From positions 1 through 64,000 of the forward strand of contig NZ_JACBYW010000006.1 in the NCBI RefSeq assembly GCF_013408175.1: a DNA stretch of 64,000 nt, in the 5' to 3' direction. The notes below the pieces were generated by a model, which did not search any database, was not told the origin of the DNA, and saw only the letters and a list, made by a program, of their open reading frames with translations. Position 1 is the first letter of the stretch, and every line of letters begins with the position of its first letter. This document shows positions 25,910 to 33,896 of this stretch, one piece after another. Source of the DNA: Actinopolyspora biskrensis. Lineage in GTDB: Bacteria > Actinomycetota > Actinomycetes > Mycobacteriales > Pseudonocardiaceae. The position numbers were made by a program, and so were the translations under genes.

Positions 25910-26304
25910 CTACCGTTGAAACCGTCCTGTCACGCGAAGGCTTCGACGTTGCCGAGCTGCCCGGCGACTTCGATCTTGTTGCCGAGCTGCGTCGTGTCAA
26001 CGAGCAGCACGGGCACCGGGGGGCGCCGTGCTGGTTCCTGTACCGCCGTGACGAGTTCCCCGGCTTGACAGTGGGTGTGCATGGCGAGCGGGGCGCGTTG
26101 TACTGGGATGATCTCGACGCGCCCGCGATCCCAGCGCACGGGACGAACGCCGAACACGTCGACTACTTCACGGGCGGCGTGCATCACTACACGTTTCCGC
26201 CGAGCGCCGAACTGCCGCTTGAGCACGTGTTCAGCGCCGTCGCCGAGTTCGTACGCACCGGACAGCGTCCGACCTGCGTGGAGTGGAACGAGCACAACGC
26301 ATGA
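25906..26304 (+). CDS. Imm1-family immunity protein
   Basis: 132 residues. The C-terminal signature HYTFPPSAELPLEHVFSAV then EFVRTGQRPTCVEW is characteristic of Imm1, the immunity family that usually accompanies SCP1.201-like deaminases. It overlaps the toxin stop by four bases, as expected for a toxin-antidote pair. It would bind and block the deaminase in the producer's cytoplasm. Confidence 0.9.
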   Translation: MTTVETVLSREGFDVAELPGDFDLVAELRRVNEQHGHRGAPCWFLYRRDEFPGLTVGVHGERGALYWDDLDAPAIPAHGTNAEHVDYFTGGVHHYTFPPSAELPLEHVFSAVAEFVRTGQRPTCVEWNEHNA

Positions 26305-26465
26305 GTGTCGCTACCGAACTACTGCACGACGGCGACGGCAACGTGCACGAGCTACCCGCCGACTTCGACGTGGTCGGCTTCGTGCGCGACGCGGTCGCCA
26401 CGAATAGCGGGGGTGAGCGTGGTGTCTGTACCTCGATATCGCTGACCGGCACGCGCCGAGTCTGA
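26301..26465 (+). pseudogene. Truncated second Imm1-like immunity gene
   Basis: 54 residues from ATG 26301, which overlaps the intact immunity stop. HELPADFDVVGFVRDAVA repeats the AELPGDFDLVAELRRVN region of the preceding protein, then the frame breaks near 26420. Downstream to about 26555 another frame reads LYLDIADRHAPSLTF and then a third ADGSGAVLTQRWVPAELRL, resembling the middle of such a protein with two frameshifts. Confidence 0.55.
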
Positions 26466-26563
26466 CGTTCCCGTCCTGCAACCCGTCGTGTTGGCCGACG
26501 GGAGCGGGGCCGTGCTCACCCAACGGTGGGTGCCAGCCGAACTACGACTAGTCAGGGAGCACC

Positions 26564-27184
26564 GTGTTCGTCCGCCGCGCCTACATCCGCGAACCGGACC
26601 GCCCCGCCCAGCGCGGGCAGTGGCCCTTCGCGGTGCCGTGCGTGAGCCAGCTCGCCGACGAGGGGTTGCGGTTCACCGCCCCGGTGACGTTCCTCGTCGG
26701 CGACAACGGCTCGGGTAAATCCACGCTCGTGGAAGCCATCGCGGAAGGCTTCAAGCTGGACGCCTACGGCGGGCGGCTCGCCGCGAAGCGGGGGCGCCCG
26801 AATCCGCAGCGGACCCCGCTGGGGGACGTGCTGACGCTGGAAACCACAGCGGCAGGCTCGCGAATGCTGGGCGGCCCCCGCTCACACAAACACGGGTTCT
26901 TCCTACGAGCTGAGACCGCGTTCAACCTGACCGAAAACCTCGGCGGGGTACCGGGCTATTGGGACGCCGACACGGCATCGATGAGCCACGGCGAAGGATT
27001 CCTGACGATCTTCTCCGAGATGATGTCGAAACCGGGCTTCTACGTCATGGACGAGCGCGACCACGCCGACGAGCGTGGAGCAGACAACGAGTCGGTCGCT
27101 GCTCCACGGAGCCCGCGTGGAGCAAAACGGCGCCACACGTCGCTGTACCTCGTTACGGACAATGGCGACGAAAACGCCGGTTGA
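26564..27184 (+). pseudogene. AAA-family ATPase, truncated at the element's right end
   Basis: 206 residues. The first 165 match the small AAA ATPase family: Walker A GDNGSGKSTLVEAIAEG, the middle RAETAFNLTENL, then SHGEGFLTIF and FYVMDE, which begins the Walker B (normally FYVLDEPEAALS). After DE the sequence becomes Arg/Asp-rich and loses similarity, so the ABC-type signature end is missing. The attR repeat follows 60 bp later. The gene was probably cut during element decay. GTG start. Confidence 0.75.
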
Positions 27185-27243
27185 CCTGTAATAAAGGTCG
27201 TTTACGCCATACGTCGCTACCCCGATTCACCCCTTGTAGCTAC

Positions 27244-27281
27244 GTCCTAGCCAGTGCGGGTTCGAATCCCGCCGGCCTCAC
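27244..27281 (+). repeat. attR-type direct repeat
   Basis: Identical to 21373-21410 over 38 bases: the tRNA anticodon-arm 3' side, variable region, T arm and acceptor 3' strand. It is not preceded by a tRNA 5' half, so it is the duplicated end left by integration. Confidence 0.9.
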
Positions 27282-27320
27282 TCTCCCGCCGGAGCACCGG
27301 TGCCCGCCGGTCCACAGGGT

Positions 27321-27587
27321 TCACCACTGCGGCGCGCCGTGAGCGGCTGTGGACTCCTCCGCGCGGGCCCCGCTCCGCTCTTCGCCTGCGCTCCCCCTCA
27401 GTGGACGGTGTTCCTGCCACTGCGCGACGAGTCGTCGCCACGCGGTGACCGCGGTAGCGCGGACGGCGGGGTGTCCGAGGAGATGACGCACCCACCGTGC
27501 GATGTGGACGAGTTGTTCGTACCGCCGGTGTCCGGCGCGAGTTCCCGCGACGTAACCGATGGCTCCGATGAGTGCGACGCGGATCAT
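27321..27587 (-). CDS. Small YtxH-like membrane protein
   Basis: 88 residues. The N-terminal glycine-rich helix (ALIGAIGYVAGTRAGHRRYEQ) is the pattern of YtxH-type actinomycete envelope proteins, followed by an amphipathic helix and a charged tail. ATG overlaps the glycosyltransferase stop (ATGA), so it is the last gene of that transcript. Function unknown. Confidence 0.7.
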   Translation of the reverse strand: MIRVALIGAIGYVAGTRAGHRRYEQLVHIARWVRHLLGHPAVRATAVTAWRRLVAQWQEHRPLRGSAGEERSGARAEESTAAHGAPQW

Positions 27588-29032
27588 ACGACCTCCGTGG
27601 TCGGGTGATGTTCAGACCTCTCCCCGGCGATCCGCGTCAGCCACGCGTGGAAGGAACCCGTCCGCGTGCGCCAGGCGAGCACCTCACCGGGGTCGGTGGG
27701 CAGGTGGCGCAGGAGCTCGGTGACCCCGTGCGGGGTGTACCCGATGGTGCAACTTCCGTGGTGGTCCTCGTCAGGAGGAACCTCGCACAGCAGCTTTCCC
27801 GGGTGGCCCCACGTTTCCCCGGTGTGACGGGAAGCGAGCGCTCGGGCGGGACGCGAGCCGGGTTCAACGATGACGGGACGGTCCCAGCGGTGCAGGTACG
27901 CGAACTGCAGGCAACGTCGATAGGTCATTATCCTGGACGCCTCCGGATCCGGTTCGTCTGCGGATTCGATCACCCGGAACGGGATTTTCCGTTCCTCGGC
28001 CGCCTCACGGGCTTCTCGCTCGTCCGGGGAATCGCGGTGGCGAGCGAACAGAACCCCGTCTATGTCACCGTACGGGAAGGCCAGCTCTTCTTCGGTCTCT
28101 TCGACGACTCGCCGGACGAAATCCGGCCCTACGATCTCGGAGAAGTGCTCTGTCATGGTCCGCGTCTCCAGCCCCAGTTCCCGCCAGCAGAGGAGGTAAT
28201 TGCGAATGCGGTCCTGCCAGGTTATGTCGTAGGGAACTCCGGCAGGCCGAGGAAAGCGGTGATGCCAACGGAATCCGGGCAAACAGAGCGTGTTTCCTCC
28301 CCTCCTCCGGAACTTCTCGTGCACGTACCACTCGTTGCACGAGTAACCGCGCAACCGCGGGTGAAGCCCCGGCCAGGCGGCACTTCTGCAGGCGAAGGCC
28401 CCCAACCCCTGCATGGGGACGGGAAAAGGCCCTTCCGCCGGATCGACTCCCCGTGCGTCGAGTTCCCACCACGAGTAGGCACCACCGGACCAGACTTCGG
28501 CGCAGTGGGTGGCAGCGACTTCACCGCCACCGGGGTCCAGCACCGGCCCCTGAACGAGGTCCCGAGTTCCCGGGTGGTCACGGAAGTGAGCCAACACGGC
28601 GTCAGGTGCACCCGCCGGAAGCAGCACGTGGCTGTCCAGCACCATGACGACCTCGGCGGCTGCGAACCGGAAAGCCATGCCGCACACCGCTGTGGATCGG
28701 AGCGTCGCGACAGGAACGTAGTACACGTTCGGAATCCACGAGGCCAGGTCGCGAAGAGCGACGGCCTCTTCCCCGAAAGGATGGTTGTCCAGTATCAGGA
28801 TCTGGGTGGACCCCATGAGATGCGCGTGATGCAACCGCAGTGAAGCTATCGTGAACCAGGTCCCGTCGAAGTCGTTCAGCGTGGGAATGGCGATGGTGAG
28901 TTCGGCGGAACCACGCACGGGAAGCGGACTCACCCGGGGAATCGTGTTCGCACCGTGATCCTGGGGAGTCAGGACCGCTTGCAATTCAGCACTGGGCCAG
29001 CGCGCGACATCGATGTCTTCGGACACGCCCAT
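27584..29032 (-). CDS. GT-A type glycosyltransferase (family 2-like)
   Basis: 482 residues. The N-terminal GT-A domain shows LTIAIPTLNDFDG (nucleotide strand), QILILDNHP, and VMVLDSHVLLP, where LDSH replaces the usual DxD metal site. A pocket region with GLGAFACRSAAWPG and LPGFRWHHRF follows. About 200 further residues form a second domain of unknown role (AYLHRWDRPVIVEPG). It is soluble and divergent from the Pro/Thr-repeat peptide gene, which is a possible acceptor. The substrate cannot be deduced. Confidence 0.82.
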   Translation of the reverse strand: MGVSEDIDVARWPSAELQAVLTPQDHGANTIPRVSPLPVRGSAELTIAIPTLNDFDGTWFTIASLRLHHAHLMGSTQILILDNHPFGEEAVALRDLASWIPNVYYVPVATLRSTAVCGMAFRFAAAEVVMVLDSHVLLPAGAPDAVLAHFRDHPGTRDLVQGPVLDPGGGEVAATHCAEVWSGGAYSWWELDARGVDPAEGPFPVPMQGLGAFACRSAAWPGLHPRLRGYSCNEWYVHEKFRRRGGNTLCLPGFRWHHRFPRPAGVPYDITWQDRIRNYLLCWRELGLETRTMTEHFSEIVGPDFVRRVVEETEEELAFPYGDIDGVLFARHRDSPDEREAREAAEERKIPFRVIESADEPDPEASRIMTYRRCLQFAYLHRWDRPVIVEPGSRPARALASRHTGETWGHPGKLLCEVPPDEDHHGSCTIGYTPHGVTELLRHLPTDPGEVLAWRTRTGSFHAWLTRIAGERSEHHPTTEVV

Positions 29033-29200
29033 TCACCTCGATACGGGACGTGGAGGCTGCCGGACACTCGTCCGAACAAATCGGACACGTTTATTTTTGC
29101 TCGTCGGACCACCACAGAAAACAGGGTTCGACCAAGGCCACACGATGGTGTGAGCATCCTTGTGCTTTCTCTCCGCGCACATTGATGCTGACCGTGCGAA

Positions 29201-29229
29201 TTGAGCGATAAACCTCTTCGTGAAATTAT
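29201..29229 (+). promoter_or_regulatory. Candidate promoter of the repeat-peptide operon
   Basis: TTGAGC (29201-29206), a 17-base spacer, then AATTAT (29224-29229), in an unusually AT-rich stretch between two divergent genes. It would start transcription about 75 bases before the ATG at 29310. Pattern match only. Confidence 0.35.
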
Positions 29230-29309
29230 GTCGCGCACGTCGATTTGATTACCTTGCTGGCGGAACACCATTCCGAGTGATCGGACTTTCCCGATCGGGA
29301 GGGAAATCC

Positions 29310-29837
29310 ATGTCGGCACCGCCGCCCACCGGGTCACCAACACCACCGCCCACCGGGTCACCAACACCACCGCCCACCGGGTCACCAACACCACCGCCCA
29401 CCGGGTCACCAACACCACCGCCCACCGGATCGCCAACACCACCGCCCACCGGGTCACCAACACCACCGCCGACAGTGTGTCCACCGGTGGTGACGACGAC
29501 GGGGGCGACCGCGGGCGGTGCTACGACGACAACGGGAAAACCACCCCCGAAACCGCCGTACGACAATCTCGGCGACGCGGTGAAAGATCTGGTCGGACTG
29601 CTGGTGGAGTCGCTCCGCTACATCGGTGCCTGCCGGCTCGGCAACATTCTCGCCACGATCCTCCAAGGGGTTGCCGCGCTCCTGAACGCGCTGGGGTGCG
29701 CGGTGGGGCGTGGACTCAACTGCCGCAAGGAATGCGGGGAGCAGTGCAGTGGTGCCTGTCGAGACCGTCCCTCCGAGGAAGCGGATCGGCGGGCGGAGAC
29801 GACCGGCGACCGTGATCGAAACGCACCGCGGAGGTGA
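29310..29837 (+). CDS. Pro/Thr-repeat protein with Cys-rich amphipathic C-terminus (putative peptide precursor)
   Basis: 175 residues; ATG 29310 follows GGGAGGG. Residues 4-60 are six exact copies of an eight-residue PPTGSPTP repeat, then a Thr/Val/Gly linker. Residues 88-150 hold hydrophobic amphipathic helices (DLVGLLVESLRYIGACRLG, ILATILQGVAALLNALGCAV) and a cluster of Cys (NCRKECGEQC, GACRD). The tail is Asp/Arg-rich. No signal peptide is seen. It is followed within three bases by an HTTM (SdpB-like) gene. A role as a bacteriocin-like precursor with a glycosylated repeat region is inference. Confidence 0.75.
   Translation: MSAPPPTGSPTPPPTGSPTPPPTGSPTPPPTGSPTPPPTGSPTPPPTGSPTPPPTVCPPVVTTTGATAGGATTTTGKPPPKPPYDNLGDAVKDLVGLLVESLRYIGACRLGNILATILQGVAALLNALGCAVGRGLNCRKECGEQCSGACRDRPSEEADRRAETTGDRDRNAPRR
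29322..29465 (+). repeat. Six tandem 24-bp repeats inside the peptide gene
   Basis: Units of 24 bp, five identical and the fifth with two silent changes, encode the eight-residue PPTGSPTP repeat. Near-identity at DNA level indicates recent expansion and probably length variation between strains. Confidence 0.95.
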
Positions 29838-29840
29838 GAC

Positions 29841-30692
29841 GTGCGCCCGGACAGGCGTGTTCTTCTCGCGTCGGCTCCGACGGTGAGCAGGGAGGGTGCG
29901 CTGGCTGCGGCGGAGCGCCTCGCCGCCGCGGCGCATCTGACCGGCAGTCTGGAGTACTTGTTCGGTGGTCGTGGCAGTCGCTCGGACGGACTCGACGCCG
30001 GAGCTCGGGAGGCCGCTTCCACCGGTCGTGGACCGACGTGGCCGCGGAAGCTCGGGGAACGAACCTCCACCGAGGGACTGCACTCCGTACGGGTCCTCGC
30101 GGCGGCGGTGTTGGTCGCCCCGAGCGCGGGGTGGCAGCGGACCCTCGCGAACGTGCTGGTCACCGGTTGCGCGTGCTGGCTGCACCGCCGCCGTCGGTAC
30201 GGGACCGACGGCGCGGATCAGATGTCCGCGCTGGTGCAGGCGAGCTGTGCGCTCGCCCGAGCAGGCCACCGTGATCCGCGCCTGGTGGACGCGTGCCTGT
30301 TGTTTCAGGCGACGCAAGCCACTATGGCCTATGTCGTGTCGGGCTGTGCCAAGCTCGCAGGCCCGACGTGGCGCCGGGGAACCGCGCTGGAAGGCATCCT
30401 GCGTACCCGTGTCTACGGCGACCGGCACGCGTTCGCGTGGTGCCGTCGCCATCCGCGGACCGCACGCTGGGTGGCGCGGAGCACGGCGATCGCGGAATGC
30501 GGGTTCCTCGGGGTATTCGTCCGGCGGGGAAGGTGGGCCCCCGCGATAGTCGCGCTCGCGTGCGCGTTCCACGCGGCCACGGCACGGGTGATGGGCTTGG
30601 GACGCTTCTGGTGGGCGTTCACCGCCACCTACCCGGCCGTGCTGTACGTGGCGCGCGCGGAACGACGGGGTGATGTCCTGTGCACGGCGTAG
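29841..30692 (+). CDS. HTTM/SdpB-like multi-pass membrane protein
   Basis: 283 residues, GTG with GAGG upstream, starting three bases after the peptide stop. Several hydrophobic helices are visible, and the stretch YVVSGCAKLAGPTWRRGTAL followed by LRTRVYGD is typical of HTTM-domain proteins, the group containing SdpB and vitamin-K-dependent carboxylase relatives. In Bacillus, SdpB works with SdpA to mature the SDP toxin. The overlap with the next gene (13 bp) implies a coupled operon. Confidence 0.72.
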   Translation: MRPDRRVLLASAPTVSREGALAAAERLAAAAHLTGSLEYLFGGRGSRSDGLDAGAREAASTGRGPTWPRKLGERTSTEGLHSVRVLAAAVLVAPSAGWQRTLANVLVTGCACWLHRRRRYGTDGADQMSALVQASCALARAGHRDPRLVDACLLFQATQATMAYVVSGCAKLAGPTWRRGTALEGILRTRVYGDRHAFAWCRRHPRTARWVARSTAIAECGFLGVFVRRGRWAPAIVALACAFHAATARVMGLGRFWWAFTATYPAVLYVARAERRGDVLCTA

Positions 30693-31246
30693 GTCCACGG
30701 GTTGCGCGCATCGCGGTCCGGTGGGCACTGGCGACGTGGACGGGGCTGATTCTGCTCGGCCACCACCGCCGGTTCCACTGGATTCGCGGCATGGACCCGA
30801 CGGGGGTGCTGCTGCCGGACTGGTGCTTCTTCGCTCCGGAACCGGCTCAGCACGATTACCGCCTGCTGTATCGCGTGGTCGACATTCGCGGTGCCGTGTC
30901 CGCTTGGCGATGGGAGTCCGGCATCGCCGAACGGCGCTGGTATCACGCGTTGTGGTGCCCGCAACGGCGCTCGGACAAGGCGCTGTTCGACGCGTGCGCG
31001 GAGTTCCTCGAGGAGACCGCCGCCGAACCGCGCCGAGCGGTGCGCGCACCGGCCCACACGGCGCTGCGGGAGCTTACCCGGGATCGCGTCCGCCACCACG
31101 AGGACCTCCGCACGCAGGCGTTCCAGTTCGCACTCGTGCGCTGCCCGGGCTACGCCGAACTCGAGCCGGAGTTCCTGTACCTGTCACACCTGTGCGTCCT
31201 GCGGCGGGGCACCGACGGTTCCCCGGAGGCGCGCTCGATTCCCTGA
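30680..31246 (+). CDS. SdpA-like membrane-anchored protein
   Basis: 188 residues. One N-terminal membrane helix (VRWALATWTGLILLG), then GVLLPDWCFFAPEPAQHDYRL, the aromatic FFAP motif with a following YRLLYRVVD strand. This arrangement is seen in SdpA-type partners of HTTM proteins. The rest is a soluble domain with LRELTRDRVR and FQFALVRC. It overlaps the HTTM gene. The SdpA comparison rests on motif and gene order only. Confidence 0.6.
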   Translation: MHGVGPRVARIAVRWALATWTGLILLGHHRRFHWIRGMDPTGVLLPDWCFFAPEPAQHDYRLLYRVVDIRGAVSAWRWESGIAERRWYHALWCPQRRSDKALFDACAEFLEETAAEPRRAVRAPAHTALRELTRDRVRHHEDLRTQAFQFALVRCPGYAELEPEFLYLSHLCVLRRGTDGSPEARSIP

Positions 31247-31257
31247 CGGAGGTGCCG

Positions 31258-31908
31258 ATGTACGACGAGGTCGCGATCGTGGTGCCCTGGCGTCGTTCCG
31301 CGCCGGAACGATCGGACAACCTGTGCCGCGTGGTGGACCACTTCGCGCGGACGCTGCCGGGGTGTCCGCTGTACCTGAGCGACGATCCCGGTTACGCGGT
31401 GTTCAATCGCTCCGCCTCCCGCAACCGGGGGGTCCGCGCCGCGCACGCGCACGGCTTCGCCACGGCCGTCGTCTGCGACGCGGACATCCTCATCGAGCCC
31501 GAGGCCCTGTACGCCGCCCTGGCGTGCTGCCAGCAGGAGCACCGGCTGCAGCTGCCCTACACCCGGTGCCTGTTGTGCGACTCGTCGGGACGGACGCTGT
31601 ACGAGTACCCCGATTCCGTTGGCGGGGCCTGGGTCATCCCCTGCGCCGCCTACCTGCGGGTCTGGGGATGTGATCCGCACTTCCTCGGGTGGGGCTACGA
31701 GGACACCGCCTTCTGGCGCGTCTGCGACACCCTGCTCGGCACCAGGCGGCACGAGGGAAGCGTGCGGCACTTGTGGCACCCCCCGTGCGCGACGCAGCAA
31801 CCGGGCCGTCCCGAGATGGAGCGTGCGCTGCGACGCGGTCAGCGCTACGCCGACGCGCACGGCGATCCCGAGGCCATCCGGTGCGTCCGCTCCACCGCGG
31901 AACCCTAG
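31258..31908 (+). CDS. Glycosyltransferase with GT27-like C-terminal domain
   Basis: 216 residues, ATG after GGAGG. The N-terminal EVAIVVPWRRSAPERSDNL is a GT-A start, VVCDADILIEP carries the DxD metal site, and GWGYEDTAFWRVC is the C-terminal motif of galactosyltransferase/GalNAc-transferase-like enzymes. The family includes protein and peptide O-glycosyltransferases. Being last in the operon with the Thr/Pro repeat peptide, it is a strong candidate for glycosylating it. Confidence 0.85.
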   Translation: MYDEVAIVVPWRRSAPERSDNLCRVVDHFARTLPGCPLYLSDDPGYAVFNRSASRNRGVRAAHAHGFATAVVCDADILIEPEALYAALACCQQEHRLQLPYTRCLLCDSSGRTLYEYPDSVGGAWVIPCAAYLRVWGCDPHFLGWGYEDTAFWRVCDTLLGTRRHEGSVRHLWHPPCATQQPGRPEMERALRRGQRYADAHGDPEAIRCVRSTAEP

Positions 31909-31909
31909 T

Positions 31910-32485
31910 TCAGTCCCCCGCCCACCCCGGCAACAGCCACTGCTGCCCGTCGGCGTCCGTTTTCATCCGCACCACCAGGTACTTCGAGTCGCGCTGGGGC
32001 TGCATGACCCCCGGCGCGGAATCGTTCAGAATCAACCAACGGTTCCGCGCGGTCGCCGATCGCTCCCGGGTCCACAGCTGACTGTCGTCCCCGCGCTGAC
32101 ACGTCTTCAGCACCACGTAGGTGACCCCCTTCGTCGCTTCCGCCGCCAAGCAACCTCGCCTATCCTGCTGAATCTGATAGTATCCCGGATAATTATTTTG
32201 ACTGATGAATCTCCACTCGGTGCCGGATTTTTCTTCGTCGTGGGTCAGCTCGGCCCTCTTCGAGGAGGCCTGCCGGGAAGCCGGCCACCATCCACCGTCG
32301 TCCGATCCGTCGTCACCGCCGCCTCCACCTCCCGGATTGACCACGAAGCGACCCGACTGCGCGTGCGCGATCGTGGTTTTCTGATTCTGCTCGGCCGGAG
32401 CGGGAGCGGCCGAAACGGCACCGGGGAGACTCGCCGCGGCCAGTGCACCGACCGCGCCTGCCATGACACCTTTCAAGCTCAACAT
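31910..32485 (-). CDS. Secreted ricin-type beta-trefoil-like protein
   Basis: 191 residues. A signal peptide (MLSLKGVMAGAVGALAAASL, cleavage after AVSAA) and a Gly/Asp linker precede a domain with GYYQIQQDRRGCLAAEA, TCQRGDDSQLWTRE and RWLILN, the QxW-like pattern of ricin-B carbohydrate-binding folds. Exported by Sec, probably binding a glycan. It converges on the glycosyltransferase gene, with stops two bases apart. Confidence 0.78.
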   Translation of the reverse strand: MLSLKGVMAGAVGALAAASLPGAVSAAPAPAEQNQKTTIAHAQSGRFVVNPGGGGGGDDGSDDGGWWPASRQASSKRAELTHDEEKSGTEWRFISQNNYPGYYQIQQDRRGCLAAEATKGVTYVVLKTCQRGDDSQLWTRERSATARNRWLILNDSAPGVMQPQRDSKYLVVRMKTDADGQQWLLPGWAGD

Positions 32486-32633
32486 ACTCACTCGATCCTT
32501 CGAACGGTTCGGCCCGAATTTCACGCGCGGCGGGGAAGGTCACCGGAGACGACGGAGCTGGAACGTTCCGCTCGACGCGATGAGGGAGCCTCGGGACCAG
32601 CCCCCTAGCAGGCCCGCCGCGCCGCCTCCCGAG

Positions 32634-33164
32634 TCAGCTGTTCGGGCCCGAGTACACGATTTCGCAGTTGTCCGGTTTCGTGAGGCGAGCGGATCCGTAC
32701 CCACCGTCGCCCCCCGTGCGGGCCACGACATCGCGCACGGTCTGTCCACTCCGGACACCCAGGCACACCTTGGTGCCGCCGTCAGGAAGCCCGTAGTTCC
32801 ACTCCATGAAGTAAACGGTCTTCCCGGTGCCGTTGTTGATGACGGATTTGACCGCGTTGGTGGCAACCGGACGGTACGGACCCGAAGTCACCGGGTCGTA
32901 ATGGAAGTGCTTCCACGCCTTGTCGTACGCCCACGCCTGCTGCCGCGGCCACCCCCCGGAGGCCTCGTTGTTGAAGTTCTTGCTGTAGAAGAAGCAGTAC
33001 TTCTTGGGCGGGCACTTGCGCGTGGTCGAATCGGTCTGGAAAGCGATGGGCCCTATGTCCTCGCCCTTCTGAGCGTGGTTACCCGCGGCCGTGGCCGCGG
33101 CTGTCCCCGCGGTCATCGCGACCACGGCCGCCGCACCGGCCAGAACCCGACGAATATTTCGCAT
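32634..33164 (-). CDS. Secreted protein resembling peptidase inhibitor family I36
   Basis: 176 residues with a signal peptide (MRNIRRVLAGAAAVVAMTAG, Ala-rich cleavage region). The mature part begins with CPPKKYCFFYSKNFNNEAS, the Cys-aromatic pattern of small secreted I36-like/crystallin-fold proteins of actinomycetes, with two further Cys. ATG follows GAGGAGAGG. Inhibitor activity is not proven. Confidence 0.65.
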   Translation of the reverse strand: MRNIRRVLAGAAAVVAMTAGTAAATAAGNHAQKGEDIGPIAFQTDSTTRKCPPKKYCFFYSKNFNNEASGGWPRQQAWAYDKAWKHFHYDPVTSGPYRPVATNAVKSVINNGTGKTVYFMEWNYGLPDGGTKVCLGVRSGQTVRDVVARTGGDGGYGSARLTKPDNCEIVYSGPNS

Positions 33165-33644
33165 GTCCTCTCCTCGGTTCTCTCGCGGCCGGGCGATGCA
33201 TTTCCCGAAAAACAACGCCCGTCGGCCGATCACACAGTAGGAAAGGACGAGCGATCCCCGCAATTCCCTGGAATATTCCACCACCCCGCGGAGGGACGAG
33301 GCGATTCGGAATCGCACCAGCACATCCCGGAAATCCCCGACTCGAAAGAAGGAACGACGTCTCATCCGAATACGCGACAGAAGATTTCCGGAGCCGGTTT
33401 CTCCGGCGATGAGCACTCGGGGGCCTCCCTTTCCGGACGTCCCGGGGACGAAACGCCGACTTCGGGGCACCACGAACCGAGCGAGATCACCGGCAGGCAC
33501 GCACGGGCGGGGGGCCGCCCCTGCGGCCCTGACCATCCGCCCCGCTGCGTCCGGTTGCTCCCCGGCGGCCCCGGCGCGCTGTGGTCACCCGCACAAAGCA
33601 TGGACAATCGCCAGTGTTTGGCAGAAGATCCGGCAGCAGGAAAA
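33165..33644. other. 480-bp gene-free stretch before the riboswitch
   Basis: It holds the promoter of the secreted I36-like gene (minus; ribosome-binding site GAGGAGAGG at 33166-33174) and, toward the right, the promoter of the cobalamin-controlled operon. No protein gene is supported, and no clear -35/-10 pair was found. Confidence 0.45.
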
Positions 33645-33747
33645 CACCAACGACGGCGCTCGGGGGAAGTCCGGTGCGAATCCGGCGCTGACCCGCAACG
33701 GTGAGCTCGCGTGAGCAAGCCCGAGAACCCGGCGCCGTCGCGGCGCC
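33645..33747 (+). promoter_or_regulatory. Adenosylcobalamin riboswitch
   Basis: The conserved core reads GGGGGAAGTCCGGTGCGAAT (33662-33681), then CCGGCGCTGACCCGCAACGG (B12-box region), then AGCCCGAGAACCCGG. It is followed by a hairpin GGCGCCG-TCG-CGGCGCC (33731-33747) that can act as the expression platform. It controls the ABC importer genes immediately downstream, so these are a cobalamin (or related corrinoid) uptake system. Confidence 0.88.
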
Positions 33748-33896
33748 CTTCCGGAAGCGGACCCGGGGAGGGCGCGGAAAGCTCCACCACCGTCGAGGAC
33801 TGCGGGGAGGGAGCCCGAGCACGACGCCCGGTCCGGGCGGATACCGGCGTGCCGGGTGCCTTCGCGTGGTCGACAGCGCAGAAAGGCACCCGGGTT

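Larger units (their letters stand above)
21411..27281. mobile_element. 5.87-kb integrated genomic element in a tRNA gene, no integrase seen
   Basis: Bounded by a 38-bp perfect direct repeat of the tRNA 3' end. Contents: a SLOG-fold protein and TPR/XRE regulator on the minus strand, then a plus-strand run of tiny genes, a deaminase toxin with immunity protein, a degenerate second immunity gene and a truncated ATPase. Base composition is visibly less GC-rich than flanking DNA. No integrase, excisionase, replication or transfer gene was found, so it is a decayed element or one mobilised in trans. Confidence 0.85.

Noticed and set aside
29322-29465. CRISPR-like regular repeats
   Set aside because: The units are contiguous 24-bp tandem repeats with no spacers and are in frame within a coding gene.
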